From positions 1 to 39,894 of IMG/VR virus record IMGVR_UViG_3300048922_000213: 39,894 bases of DNA; one strand, given 5' to 3'. Under the pieces are notes generated by a model, which worked only from the letters and a program-made list of their open reading frames with translations, searched no databases and had not been told where the DNA came from. Of the stretch, positions 13,378 through 22,691 are shown piece after piece; within the stretch, counting starts at the first letter, position 1, and every line of letters begins with the position of its first letter. Source of the DNA: a virus. A program made the position numbers and the translations under genes.

Positions 13378-14640
13378 TCAGAGCACTTTCAAACGTCCCC
13401 ACTCACGGGCTATAGCCCGTTTCGCTGATCTTTCCGTCGCATATAACCACCGCAATCTCTTCGGCTTGCTTTGGTCGCCGGCTGTCACCGTTTTTTCCGT
13501 ACCGGTTTCTTGGTCGCGGAAGTACCCGATGACCCCTGTGAAATCGCCTCGATTCTCTTCTGCCAGTTCCTCAATCGTATCCTCCGGCAACTTGCTCTCC
13601 AGCTCCAGACTGACGATGTATCCATTGTCCGCACTGAGCGTGTGCTGAACATTCCCGCCGTACCAGATGATTTCGTCGATCTCAGGCTTCACGCCTTCCA
13701 GCGTATAGGTCAGCTCCGGTATCAAATCCGGCCTGCCCATCGACAAGGTATAGCTAAGCGTCGCGCTGCCACGCTGTAGGCGGTTGAACTCTGCCCGGGC
13801 GGCACGCAGGGCAGATTGCCTGTCGCTGTAGGTGTGCCGCAGATCCTTAAGGTTTTCGCCACCGCCGGCGATGGCTTCTTGTTTCTTGGCGCTGTTCACA
13901 TCGTAGAAGTAAGCGCGCACGCCGTCGTAGCTATCTCGGTCTGCTTGCAGGTAGCGGTGCTGGTCGCCGTCGGCGCGGGTAAGCGTGATGTGGGGCAGCT
14001 CGGCGCCGCTGGCGGTCTTGCCGCCGCCGGCCGGAAGGCACAGCAGGCAACCAGCTTTGACTGTGACCACGGCGTCGAACTCTTCGCCGATACGGCTGAT
14101 CAGGTTGGCGTCGGACTCGTTGGCCTGGTCCAGTTGCAGGATAGGCAATCCGTCGAGCGCGCCGGCGATGGTGGCGGTCAGACCGTTGCATAGGGCGATA
14201 TCACCCAACACGTCGCCGAGAGTGGTGTTGCTCCAGCTGCGCTCGCGTTTGGTTTTCAGGCCTTTCCGCAGATCTGCGGATCGGGCGCGGATACTCAGCA
14301 CGTCGGGCGCGCCGGAATGCTCGGTTTCATCAACGGTGTAAGTGCCTTTGTCGACCAGTCCGGTATCACTCCAGCCGAGCCACAACCGAACCACCGCGCC
14401 TTTTGGCGGGATGGCGAGCAGCCCGTCGTGGTCGCTGAGGGTGATGCTCAGTTGATCGGCCTCGATGCCGCGATTGTCGGTCAGGTCAAGGCTCATCAGG
14501 CGCGGGCTGATCAGTTGAGCGATGTCATTGCCGTCCACGGTGATGCGAAACGCTGGCACCGGGTAAGCCGCCTCGCGTTTATAGCGCTCGATGGTCTTGT
14601 CCAGAAAACCGGTGACGCGGGAGAGGGCGGCATCGATCAC
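13378..14640 (-). CDS. D: Tail hub / late control protein gpD
   Basis: 420-aa homologue of P2 gpD, the baseplate hub protein on which the spike sits. Family-like features are the opening YPVPAFRITVDGNDI, ISPRLMSLDLTDNRG, QLSITLSDHDG and LWLGWSDTGLVDKGTYTVDE. It starts at a GTG overlapping the gpU stop (GTGA). It is the last gene of the FI-FII-E-T-U-D operon, as in P2. Confidence 0.92.
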   Translation of the reverse strand: MIDAALSRVTGFLDKTIERYKREAAYPVPAFRITVDGNDIAQLISPRLMSLDLTDNRGIEADQLSITLSDHDGLLAIPPKGAVVRLWLGWSDTGLVDKGTYTVDETEHSGAPDVLSIRARSADLRKGLKTKRERSWSNTTLGDVLGDIALCNGLTATIAGALDGLPILQLDQANESDANLISRIGEEFDAVVTVKAGCLLCLPAGGGKTASGAELPHITLTRADGDQHRYLQADRDSYDGVRAYFYDVNSAKKQEAIAGGGENLKDLRHTYSDRQSALRAARAEFNRLQRGSATLSYTLSMGRPDLIPELTYTLEGVKPEIDEIIWYGGNVQHTLSADNGYIVSLELESKLPEDTIEELAEENRGDFTGVIGYFRDQETGTEKTVTAGDQSKPKRLRWLYATERSAKRAIAREWGRLKVL

Positions 14641-15077
14641 AGCAGCGCCCTCATGATGCTGACGCCAGCGCTGGTACCGGCGCCGATCAGGTCGATACGG
14701 TCGTCATCAATGCGCTTGAGGCTGAGGATGAATTCGATGCGGCGCGGCGTGCCGTCGCGGAAGAAAATCGTCTTGGTTTCGCTCAGGCTTTCAATGATCC
14801 ACAGGCCGTAGATCCGGCCGCTCCCTTCGACCATTGGCCACGCCTTGCCGGTGTTGGCCATCAAGCGCAAGGCGTCGAGGCTCAGGGCGCTGCCGGCGAG
14901 TTCCGGCAGGATGATGCCGGGCAGGGTGATGGAGTCATCACCACGGCCAACGAACTGGCGAGCCGGCGCGGCGCCGACGCGGTTGCTGCTGGCGTGGCGC
15001 CATTCGGTTTGGCGTTGCAGCTCCTGGTAGGCGGCGGTGGAGAGGCTGAAAACGAACATGCCCAGGGCAAGCATCAT
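14637..15077 (-). CDS. U: Tail terminator protein gpU
   Basis: 146 aa, P2 gpU family, which caps the contractile tail for joining to the head. It begins MMLALGMFVFSLSTAAYQEL and contains TEWRHASSNRVGAAPARQFVG and IYGLWIIESLSETKTIFF, typical of the family. It lies between T and D with overlapping or nearly overlapping ends. Confidence 0.92.
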   Translation of the reverse strand: MMLALGMFVFSLSTAAYQELQRQTEWRHASSNRVGAAPARQFVGRGDDSITLPGIILPELAGSALSLDALRLMANTGKAWPMVEGSGRIYGLWIIESLSETKTIFFRDGTPRRIEFILSLKRIDDDRIDLIGAGTSAGVSIMRALL

Positions 15078-15083
15078 GGCGGG

Positions 15084-17807
15084 TTACTCCAGGTCGGACA
15101 GTCGGCTGCGCTGGCGGGCGCTCTTTTCGCTGGAGACACGGGCCAGCTCGGCGCGCACGGCACGGGCGATGGCGCGCTCATCCATGCCGGGCGTGGTGTG
15201 GATGTTGATTTCGTAGGTGTCGTGGCTGTCGTAGGCAGCGGCCGGCGCCGGGCTGATGGGCGCGCGATTGTCGATCGATACTGAAGAGGATGCGGCGGCG
15301 CCGGTCGGCAACTGCGCAAGTCCGATGGCGCCCAGCGGCCCGGCCACGGCGCCGAGTGCCCGTTGCCCGGCAGATACGACTTGCTTGCCCATGTCGGAAA
15401 TTGCGCCCAGCGGCCCGTTTTGGCCACCTTCCAGACCTTGGGTCAGGCCGGCCATGGTAAAGCCGCCGAGCGCAGTGAATACGCGGGACGGGCTGTGGAT
15501 GTCGAGCTTTTCCTTGAACATGTTGATCGCCGAATCAGCGACCGAACTGACAGCGTTCTTGATCTGCCCCAATCCCGCCAGCAACCCGTTGACCAGGCCG
15601 TTGACGATCATGTTACCGAACTCGGTAAAGCGACTTGGCAGATCCACACCGAGGTAACTCAGCACCCCAGCGAAGGCCTGGTAGATCAGGCCGATGGGAC
15701 TGAAGTTTGCGAGCGTGTTGAGGATGCCGCCGATGCCACCACTAAAACCGGCTTTGATCTCGGCCCACGCGTTGCTGAAGTACAGCTTCACCGCGTCCCA
15801 GTTGCTGTAGATCAGGTAAGCCGCACCGGCGAGCACGGCAACGACGGCACCGATGGCCAGCGCTACGGGGTTGGTGGCGAAGCCCCACAGGGCAATGCTG
15901 ACGGTCCGTAGGGCGGTTACCAGTGCGCCGCTGAGTGTGCTGGCCAGCATGCGAAGGCCTTGGCCCAGCATAGGGAGTGCATTGCGGGCCAGACCGGTGA
16001 TGGTGGGGGCGAGCTTTTGCATGATTCTCAGCGTGCCACCACCCTGCATGCCGAACATCGCCATGCCGTAACGAATCACGGCAAACGGGCCGAGCAGGCT
16101 GGCCATGCCAATTGCCAGGCCACCGAATACGAACGAGAGGCCGGCCACCAGGGCTACGACTTTGACCAGTCCGCCAGCGAGTTTCGGATTCTCCCGTGCC
16201 CAAGCGCCGACCTTGTTTGCAACTTCGCCCAGGGTGTTGATCAGTTCCTTGAGTTCGGGCGCGACGGCGGCGCCGAACTCGGCCATGGCGTTGGTAAAGC
16301 TGCCCTCGGCAGCTTCCATAACGTTGGTCAGTGTGCCGAGTTGCTCGTTGACCCGAGTACGCAGGTCGGCCTGGTTCTGGAGCTTCTGTTGAACCTCGCG
16401 ATAACCGGCCAGCCCTTTGTTCATCATGGTGTTGAGGGTGGTCAGTGTCTCGGCGTCGTCACCGAACAGCTTTTTGATGATGGCGCCACGGTCTTCATCG
16501 TTGAACGCTTTCAGTTTTTCAATCTGAGCGTAGAGATTTTCAAGGCCCGCGAAATTGCCTTTGTCGTCCGTGAATTTGAACGACACGTCCTTGCCGGTTG
16601 CCTTGGCGATGTTATTGGCTTTGCCGACGTTATCTTTGTCCAAGCCTGCTTGGAAGATTTTGCGGAACGCGTTACCGGCCGAACCACCCTCCATACTGGC
16701 TTGATCCATCATGATCAGCAACGGAGCCAGCTCATTGGCGGCCTCAATCCCGGATTTCTTGATCGTATCCATCACCGGGGCAATCTTGCTGAAGCCCTGC
16801 AGCATGTTGGTCGAGTCGACGCCCGAGTAGAAACCACGCTGTATGGTGTCCATCAGCGCCATCATGTCCTTCTCAGACGTGCGGGTGGCGTCCTGCATCT
16901 TCGCCGCGAACTCGGCGGCCTCAGTCACCGGCATCTTCAACTGCACGCCCAGGTATGCCGCCGCTTCGCCGGTACCTCCAAGGATGCTCTGCGCGCTGAG
17001 GCCTTGGCGGCGCAGCATCGTCATCATTTCCTGAAAGTCGGCGGTAGTGCCTGGCAGGCGGTCGCCCAGTTTCGTCGCGAGGTCGGTGATTTTTTGGAAG
17101 TCCTCAGCGACCTTGCCGGTGTCGTCCATCATCGACACCTTCAACTGAGTAGCCGAATCCTCGTTCGGCGCGAATGCATCCACTGCTTGTTTCAACGGGC
17201 GGCTGATCGCATAGCCTGCCCCTAAACCGGCGGCACCATTGACTGCCATATCGCTGGCCAGACTTTGAGTCTTCGCCAGCCTGTTGCGCTCGATCGCCAT
17301 GCGCTTCTGCTGCGCATTCAATGCTGCCAGCCGATTGCCCTGTTCACTGATGCTCGCATTGGTGGCGCCGATCTGCTCGCGCAGCTGACGTTCGTGCGTG
17401 CCGAGGTCTTTGGTGCTGATCCCGGCGCCGTACAGTTTCGAGCGTAGCGCCTGCAACTGTTCGGACTGTTGCTGGTGCTGTTCCTTCAGCCGCTGGGCCT
17501 CGCGCACGGCCGTGCGGAAGTCCTTGGCCAAGGCCTTGGTCGGAACGCCCGTAGCGGCAAACTGCTGACTGAGCGCGCGCACTTTGTCGCGGGCCGAGGT
17601 GAGGGCGGTTTCGGTCTGCTCAGCGGCGGCGCGCTGAGTGCGCCAGGCGCTGACGTCTTTCTGCTGGGCGTTGAGTTCCTTGAGCCGGTCGCGCGCTTCC
17701 TTGAGTGCGCGGGCAGCGCCGATGCTGCCCTTGTCGATGGCCTTCAGGGGGCCGCTCGCCCGGTCGATTGCGTTGAGCAGTACCTGAAGTTTTAAATCAT
17801 TCGCCAT
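15084..17807 (-). CDS. T: Tail tape-measure protein gpT
   Basis: 907 aa; sets tail length and is ejected with DNA. The N-terminal ~180 residues are a coiled coil rich in Gln, Ala and Glu; a TP901-type tape-measure core follows with conserved FQEMMTMLRRQGLSAQSILG and MMALMDTIQRGFYSG; hydrophobic segments at about 545-600 and 650-690 could insert in the membrane. It is about 90 residues longer than P2 gpT as I recall it. The ATG at 17805-17807 overlaps the E' reading frame by 11 bp, as expected after the E/E+E' frameshift pair. Confidence 0.93.
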   Translation of the reverse strand: MANDLKLQVLLNAIDRASGPLKAIDKGSIGAARALKEARDRLKELNAQQKDVSAWRTQRAAAEQTETALTSARDKVRALSQQFAATGVPTKALAKDFRTAVREAQRLKEQHQQQSEQLQALRSKLYGAGISTKDLGTHERQLREQIGATNASISEQGNRLAALNAQQKRMAIERNRLAKTQSLASDMAVNGAAGLGAGYAISRPLKQAVDAFAPNEDSATQLKVSMMDDTGKVAEDFQKITDLATKLGDRLPGTTADFQEMMTMLRRQGLSAQSILGGTGEAAAYLGVQLKMPVTEAAEFAAKMQDATRTSEKDMMALMDTIQRGFYSGVDSTNMLQGFSKIAPVMDTIKKSGIEAANELAPLLIMMDQASMEGGSAGNAFRKIFQAGLDKDNVGKANNIAKATGKDVSFKFTDDKGNFAGLENLYAQIEKLKAFNDEDRGAIIKKLFGDDAETLTTLNTMMNKGLAGYREVQQKLQNQADLRTRVNEQLGTLTNVMEAAEGSFTNAMAEFGAAVAPELKELINTLGEVANKVGAWARENPKLAGGLVKVVALVAGLSFVFGGLAIGMASLLGPFAVIRYGMAMFGMQGGGTLRIMQKLAPTITGLARNALPMLGQGLRMLASTLSGALVTALRTVSIALWGFATNPVALAIGAVVAVLAGAAYLIYSNWDAVKLYFSNAWAEIKAGFSGGIGGILNTLANFSPIGLIYQAFAGVLSYLGVDLPSRFTEFGNMIVNGLVNGLLAGLGQIKNAVSSVADSAINMFKEKLDIHSPSRVFTALGGFTMAGLTQGLEGGQNGPLGAISDMGKQVVSAGQRALGAVAGPLGAIGLAQLPTGAAASSSVSIDNRAPISPAPAAAYDSHDTYEINIHTTPGMDERAIARAVRAELARVSSEKSARQRSRLSDLE

Positions 17808-18254
17808 CGGTGGAACTCCGCACCCTGGCGCGCTCGCGCCAGTCCATCAGTTCTTGCAGGCCCAACTGGTCCATGTCAGCCGGCGCCCAGTGAAAAACCA
17901 CGGCCAGATCGGCCATGGCGTCCTCTACGCAACGAGGGAGGCGTCCGTCCTCACCGACTTCTGCAACAAAAAATGCGCAACCTTGTTGCCGCAGGCGAGC
18001 AGGTCGGCCGGGTCCATGCCGGCGGCTTCGGTGGCGGTGATGCTCGGCGAGGTGATGCGCGGCAGCACCTTGAGCAGGGCGGCGACGTCGAGGTTCAGCA
18101 GGTCCACCAGGTGCACGCCGCGCAGTTCGCCGGAACAAGGCTTGCGCAGGGTGAGGCTGTCGATCTGGCTCTTGCCACGCAAGATCGGCGTATCGAGGAT
18201 GACAGTGTTGTCGTCAGTTGCTGGTAGGGTTTCGACGGTGTTTTCGGTTTCCAT
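17797..18254 (-). CDS. E+E': Tail assembly chaperone gpE+E' made by -1 frameshift
   Basis: Fusion produced when ribosomes slip on T-TTT-TTG (17967-17973, minus strand). The first ~95 residues are gpE; after the shift the frame reads FFVAEVGEDGRLPRCVEDAM and ends MDWRERARVRSSTDGE at 17797. In P2 the same heptamer in the same gene makes gpE+E', needed for tail assembly around the tape measure. The zero-frame codons are CAT-TTT-TTG, so the slip keeps good pairing. The E' open frame has no start of its own that makes sense, which supports the fusion. Confidence 0.85.
17925..18254 (-). CDS. E: Tail assembly protein gpE (zero-frame product)
   Basis: 109 aa, P2 gpE family: METENTVETLPATDDNTVIL, then LRKPCSGELRGVHLVDLLNLDVAALLKVLPRITSPSIT and a Cys-containing LLACGNKVAHFL. 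It stops with TAG at 17925-17927, about 40 nt after the slippery heptamer. It lies 31 bp downstream of FII. Confidence 0.9.
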   Translation of the reverse strand: METENTVETLPATDDNTVILDTPILRGKSQIDSLTLRKPCSGELRGVHLVDLLNLDVAALLKVLPRITSPSITATEAAGMDPADLLACGNKVAHFLLQKSVRTDASLVA

Positions 18255-18285
18255 GGAGTGCTCCGGTGGTCAGGGTTGAAGGTGA

Positions 18286-18801
18286 TCAAAGGCCAATGGC
18301 GGAACGCTGTTTCTCCAGCATGTCCACGCCGTTGACCTTCTCGATGAAGTTGAGCAAGTCGATTTCGATGATGTCTTCGTTGTCGACGATCAGCTTGTAG
18401 TAGCTGCAGGTGGTGGTGATGCTGTGTTCGGTGTCTTCACCTGGCTGCGCGTCGCCCATCTCGATCGTTTCGTGACGGCCGCGCACGATGATTTCCACGG
18501 CGCTGACTTCGCCGGTGTCGTCCTGCTGGAACGAGCCGGCGAAGCGCAGTTGCACGCCGGATGCGTTGACGCTGCCGAACTGCTTGAGCGCAATCAGATC
18601 CAGCCCGCCGGTTTTCCATTCGAACTGGATGCCGTCATCAGAAAAGCCGAGGTCAGCCTTGACCGGGCCGTTCATGCCACCGCCGCGATAACTTTCCATC
18701 TTGCGGCCAAGTGGCGGCGGGGTGACGCTTTTGGCAACGCCTTGGTAGGTGTTGCCGTCGTTGAACAGGTTCATGTTTTTGAGTTTGCGAGGCATGGCCA
18801 T
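18286..18801 (-). CDS. FII: Major tail tube protein gpFII
   Basis: 171 aa, almost the length of P2 FII. It begins MAMPRKLKNMNLFNDGNTYQ and has the family block TPPPLGRKMESYRGGGMNGPV, then GLDLIALKQFG. It forms the inner tail tube. It follows the sheath gene and precedes E, the P2 order. Confidence 0.95.
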   Translation of the reverse strand: MAMPRKLKNMNLFNDGNTYQGVAKSVTPPPLGRKMESYRGGGMNGPVKADLGFSDDGIQFEWKTGGLDLIALKQFGSVNASGVQLRFAGSFQQDDTGEVSAVEIIVRGRHETIEMGDAQPGEDTEHSITTTCSYYKLIVDNEDIIEIDLLNFIEKVNGVDMLEKQRSAIGL

Positions 18802-18847
18802 GGCGTTGGTCTCCGGGGTACGGACTCCCCCGCAGGGGAGCGCCGAT

Positions 18848-20017
18848 TCAGGCGTTCACTTTGCTGGCGAACTGGATCAGGTAGCGGTCGGTGATGCGCT
18901 GGCGAAGCGTCAGGTCTTCCAGCGGCGGCACGGGCGTGTAGTCGTAATCGAGGTAGAGCTTGCCGGCCTTGAGCGTGTCCTTGTCGTTGATGTCTTCCGG
19001 GTACCAGCAGTCGCCGCCGATCAGGTAGCCGCTGCCGACCATTTCGCGGAACTTGGCCTTGATGCTCTCGATCATGTCGCGCACCAGGGACGGGTGCATG
19101 GGCTTGTCCACGGCCCACATCTGCGCTTCGGCCATGGTGTCGGCGAGGATCTGCGCGGTGCGGGTGTAGTTCTCGAAGGCAAACAGCGGATCGTCGCTGC
19201 ACGTGCGGCTGCCCCAGAAGCGGAAGCCGCCCTCGTTGATCAAGGTGGTGACTTCGTTGCCGTTGAGGTAATTGGCATCGGTGGCCGGGTTTTGCAGATC
19301 CCAGAACACGTCGGCGCTGATGCCGGTGACGCCGTTCACTGCGACGTTGGACAGGGTTTTATGCCAGCCCACTTCCTGATCGATCTTGGCGCGCAGGCCG
19401 AGGGCACGGGCGACGGCCGAGGCGTTCACGGTGGTACTGGTGACAGTGTCCCAGTTCTGGAAGTCCGGCCAGATCACCATGACTTCGCGGGCGCCGAAGT
19501 TCTCGCGATAGGCTACGGCTTCTTCCTTGGTTTTGCAGTCCCAGGCACTGACATAGGAGAAGGCGCGCAACTGCTGGGCAATGCTCGCCAGCGCCGTGGC
19601 CACGGGTTGGCTGTCGAGGCCTGGCACGCCGAGGATGCGCGGCACCATGCCGACTTTCGCCTTGGCGGCGAGCAACGCTTTCATGCCGGTGTATTTGCCA
19701 TCGGCGGTGGTGGTGCCGATCAAAGCGCTGACCGTTTCCGCCTCGGTGGCGCCCGCTTTGACGCGCACGACGATGGTGTAAGGCTTGGTCTGGTCGGCAA
19801 TGGCTTGCAAGCTGGAGGCGAGGGTGCCCGTGGTGCCGGCCTTGCCGATGGCGGTCTGCACGTTGGTGAGCAGTATCGGCGTGTCGAGCGGGAAGACGGT
19901 AGCGTCGGCATCGTCGGCCGTGCAGACCAGGCCGATGACGGCGGTGGGAATGGTACGAATGGGGCGGGTGCCGTCGTTGAGTTCGAGCACCCGCACGCCG
20001 TGAAGATAATCGGCCAT
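18848..20017 (-). CDS. FI: Tail sheath protein gpFI
   Basis: 389 aa, contractile sheath. The start ATG at 20015-20017 gives MADYLHGVRVLELNDGTRPI, a family-typical opening; the open frame upstream to 20053 is not needed. VIWPDFQNWDT and the C-terminal YLDYDYTPVPPLEDLTL, followed by QRITDRYLIQFA, are characteristic. A TGT-N13-ACA dyad lies 77-95 bp upstream, fitting the start of a late operon. Confidence 0.95.
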   Translation of the reverse strand: MADYLHGVRVLELNDGTRPIRTIPTAVIGLVCTADDADATVFPLDTPILLTNVQTAIGKAGTTGTLASSLQAIADQTKPYTIVVRVKAGATEAETVSALIGTTTADGKYTGMKALLAAKAKVGMVPRILGVPGLDSQPVATALASIAQQLRAFSYVSAWDCKTKEEAVAYRENFGAREVMVIWPDFQNWDTVTSTTVNASAVARALGLRAKIDQEVGWHKTLSNVAVNGVTGISADVFWDLQNPATDANYLNGNEVTTLINEGGFRFWGSRTCSDDPLFAFENYTRTAQILADTMAEAQMWAVDKPMHPSLVRDMIESIKAKFREMVGSGYLIGGDCWYPEDINDKDTLKAGKLYLDYDYTPVPPLEDLTLRQRITDRYLIQFASKVNA

Positions 20018-20093
20018 GGTTTTGCCTGCGCAGTAAATGGGATGACAGTGCACAGGCTGCCGCGCGCGCGCCGGATGGGCGAGCGCGCGTAGT

Positions 20094-20112
20094 TGTATTG
20101 GCTGGATTTACA
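20094..20112 (-). promoter_or_regulatory. Candidate Ogr-binding dyad upstream of FI
   Basis: TGTAAATCCAGCCAATACA on the minus strand: TGT-N13-ACA with outer TGTA/TACA symmetry. Its centre is 86 bp upstream of the FI start, leaving room for a promoter and a leader. The same spacing occurs at 24557-24575 and 32497-32515. Confidence 0.6.
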
Positions 20113-20134
20113 GGGGACGAAAACCGATGGCGCG

Positions 20135-20560
20135 TTACAGAGTCATTTCGCTCAGCCAGCTCGGTGCTGAGGGGCGATGTTCTGCGAGGGGAAACTCTCC
20201 CGCTTCCGGCCAGTTGCGAAGGGTTCGGCGGTAAGTCTGCAGGTCGGTGTATTGATCCGGGGATAAAGTCGTCTCGACGCTCGCCTCCAGCTCGTCCCGA
20301 TGCCTAGCAACAACGCCGTCAGTAGAGGCCAGCTGCACATCGCGCCATGACCGCTCAACTTCCGCGAAATATTCAAAAGATGGCACGGGCGGATCGATGA
20401 GCAACGGGTAGCCATCTTCACCCCAGCCAATGATTTTCCCCTGACCCTGCCCGGCCATAAGCGCGGCATGCGCTTCGGCGGCGATTTCCACCACATCCCC
20501 GGGCATTGATACGTGAATAGCTGAGTCGTAGAACCCGCCAGTAGATTTCGAAGCAAACAT
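20135..20560 (-). CDS. Tail fibre assembly chaperone (gpG-like)
   Basis: 141 aa. The segment IIGWGEDGYPLLIDPPVPSF and the later LSPDQYTDLQTYRRTLRNWP are typical of fibre-assembly proteins that end in a helical 'YR..LR.WP' block. The ATG follows GGGAGGCC. It lies immediately downstream of the fibre gene, the position of P2 G. Fibre genes and their chaperones are often exchanged together. Confidence 0.8.
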   Translation of the reverse strand: MFASKSTGGFYDSAIHVSMPGDVVEIAAEAHAALMAGQGQGKIIGWGEDGYPLLIDPPVPSFEYFAEVERSWRDVQLASTDGVVARHRDELEASVETTLSPDQYTDLQTYRRTLRNWPEAGEFPLAEHRPSAPSWLSEMTL

Positions 20561-20569
20561 AAGGCCTCC

Positions 20570-22072
20570 CTAGTAGCCGACGGCGATCCAAGTAAATTGA
20601 TCAGGGTACGTTGCGGCGGCGTTTCGATACTTGAACCCGGTAGCCGTCAGGTAGTTGTTATGGAAGCTGGTACTTCCCTCATTCTGCCCAAAGACCAGAG
20701 ACATCGGCCCAACTGGGAAGGCGACCGGAAAGGTGACCAAGTAATCAGCCGCTGTTGCCAGAGCGCTGCCCCATTGAATAATCAGGCCGCCTGGCAGCTT
20801 CTGATAGCCGTTAGCCGCAAGAACTGACAGGCCTGTGCCACCGACTGCGATCCAACCTGTTCCCGAAGAAACGAACTCTGACGCAACACCCTCGCCAAGA
20901 ACGAGAGTGGACAAACCCGCCGGGGCGCCATTAGGCCCAGAGAAGTTGCCGTTGACGGACGCCACCGTAACCTTCGTGCTGCCCGCCGATGCCTGAATAT
21001 AAAACTTTGTCCCAGCAGGCATTAGCGTCAGATCGGGCAACGTGAGGGTAATCGATACCCCGTTTGCATAGATGTACTTGCCAGCATCCGCAGCCGTCAA
21101 AACCGTGTTTGTCGTGTAAGTAACGTATCCGGCCAGACTGCCCGACGCCCGCCGTACAAACTCGGTCGTAGCGATTTTCAGGGAGCTATCAAAAAGAGCC
21201 GGCGTATTCGCCGTCGGATTGATCAGCGCCGGCGAATTGATGGGCGCAAAGCCTTGGGTCACGTTTTGGAACGTCAGCGCCGTGGTGCCCGGGACAATCG
21301 CGCCGTCGGTGATCAACTGCCAGCGGGTATCGGCCAACGTCGTGCCCTGCTCGACCGACACCGACAACGCCGAGGTCACCTCAGTATTTGAGTCAGCATC
21401 TGCCGCGCGCGACCAACCAGCTGCGGCGGCCACCCAAATGCCGTTGTCCTTGGCGGCGTTCTGATTTTTCACCAGCACCCGGTCACCGACAGCCAGGGCC
21501 ACGCCGTCGATCGACTGAAGCCCCGACAGCGCAATATTGGCCGTCGTCGCGGCCTGCACCGACTGCTTGCTGTCGAGCTTGTACAGTTCTTCCAAAATCT
21601 TCGTATCGACGTATTCGCGAGTGGCAAGCACCACCGACGGGTCAATCTTCAACTGAATGTTCGACGTGCCGCTGGTGATGATGTGCATCCGCACGACCTG
21701 GTTACGGCCGGAACCTTGTGCGAGCAATGGCTTGTAGCTTGGCGCTACGTTGGCCACGGCTGAGAACACGCCGTCCTTGTCTTCGAGGGCCAGTTCACGG
21801 ATCCACCAACCGCCTATATCTGGTGGGAGCACCAGCTCGGCGATAAGGACGTTGTCGTCGGTCGGCGATACGCGCAGTTGGTTGAGTTGGGCGCGGTACC
21901 GCTGATTGATCAGCTTGGTCTGCGCGGGGCTGGGTACCGGATCGGTGCCGTTGGCATCACCGATCAGCATGTAACGCGGTTCCCACGGAATGCCGAGGGC
22001 GTCGCAGTTGGTTTTCTTGGCGGCGCCCAGTGTCGTCAGCATGCCGCCGAAAATAGAGTTCTGATCAACCAT
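20570..22072 (-). CDS. Tail fibre protein (gpH-like)
   Basis: 500 aa, receptor-binding fibre. The N-terminal ~150 residues (TTLGAAKKTNCDALGIPWEP, LPPDIGGWWIRELALEDKDG) form the conserved tail-collar attachment domain. A middle repeat-like region follows (KQSVQAATTANIALSGL, GVALAVGDRVLVKNQ), and the C-terminus (NGYQKLPGGLIIQWG...FPVAFP...FTWIAVGY) is a gp53-like tip as in R-pyocin and related fibres. Its start overlaps the gpI end by 8 bp. The C-terminus is probably the host-range determinant. Confidence 0.9.
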   Translation of the reverse strand: MVDQNSIFGGMLTTLGAAKKTNCDALGIPWEPRYMLIGDANGTDPVPSPAQTKLINQRYRAQLNQLRVSPTDDNVLIAELVLPPDIGGWWIRELALEDKDGVFSAVANVAPSYKPLLAQGSGRNQVVRMHIITSGTSNIQLKIDPSVVLATREYVDTKILEELYKLDSKQSVQAATTANIALSGLQSIDGVALAVGDRVLVKNQNAAKDNGIWVAAAAGWSRAADADSNTEVTSALSVSVEQGTTLADTRWQLITDGAIVPGTTALTFQNVTQGFAPINSPALINPTANTPALFDSSLKIATTEFVRRASGSLAGYVTYTTNTVLTAADAGKYIYANGVSITLTLPDLTLMPAGTKFYIQASAGSTKVTVASVNGNFSGPNGAPAGLSTLVLGEGVASEFVSSGTGWIAVGGTGLSVLAANGYQKLPGGLIIQWGSALATAADYLVTFPVAFPVGPMSLVFGQNEGSTSFHNNYLTATGFKYRNAAATYPDQFTWIAVGY

Positions 22073-22691
22073 GGGGATATACGTCCAGTTCGTCGAGGGT
22101 GTAGAGGCTCACGCCGCTGTAACCCCGGACGGATACGTCGATGTCCGGGTTATTCCAGGGGTACACGTCGATTTCGTCGCCGTCGTAAACGGCGAAGCCA
22201 ACGAAGGCGTCGAGTCGGGTTTCAAGAATGATGTCGAGGCCGGTGAGATGGCGGGTGAGCGGCTTGGCGTCGTCGATCAGCCAGACCAGTTCCTGATACA
22301 TCGCTTCGGTGATGCCGGAGTCGAGGACGCCGATGCGCAAGGCAAAGGTGCCTGGAGTACCAGGCGGAACGGTCTGCCACCATTCCGCGACCTCGATCAG
22401 ATAGCCCAGCGGTTCTACCACCCGGCGCAATGCCCCAATGGTGCCCTTGTGCGAGTGCACGTAATAGGCGGCTCTGCACGCGGAACGCTTGGCGGCCTCC
22501 GACCATTTGCTGTCCCAGCGATCCACCGAAAACGCCCACGCCAGGTACGGCAGTAAGGGTAGGGGGCATAGGTCAGGGTTGTAGAGCGTGCGCAACGGAA
22601 TCGGCACGCGCTGGATTTCTGCCAAGGCCTGCGCGGCTTGGCGTTCCAATGGTGTCGAATTGCCGGGTAGCAATGGCTGGTAGGTCATCAC
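22065..22691 (-). CDS. I: Baseplate protein gpI
   Basis: 208 aa, P2 gpI family: LLPGNSTPLERQAAQALAEI, IPLRTLYNPDLCPLPLLPYL and AWAFSVDRWD. It links wedge and fibres at the baseplate edge. Its ATG overlaps the J stop. The C-terminal ~30 residues (YDGDEIDVYPWNNPDIDVSV) look like an added variable tail. Confidence 0.93.
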   Translation of the reverse strand: MMTYQPLLPGNSTPLERQAAQALAEIQRVPIPLRTLYNPDLCPLPLLPYLAWAFSVDRWDSKWSEAAKRSACRAAYYVHSHKGTIGALRRVVEPLGYLIEVAEWWQTVPPGTPGTFALRIGVLDSGITEAMYQELVWLIDDAKPLTRHLTGLDIILETRLDAFVGFAVYDGDEIDVYPWNNPDIDVSVRGYSGVSLYTLDELDVYPHG

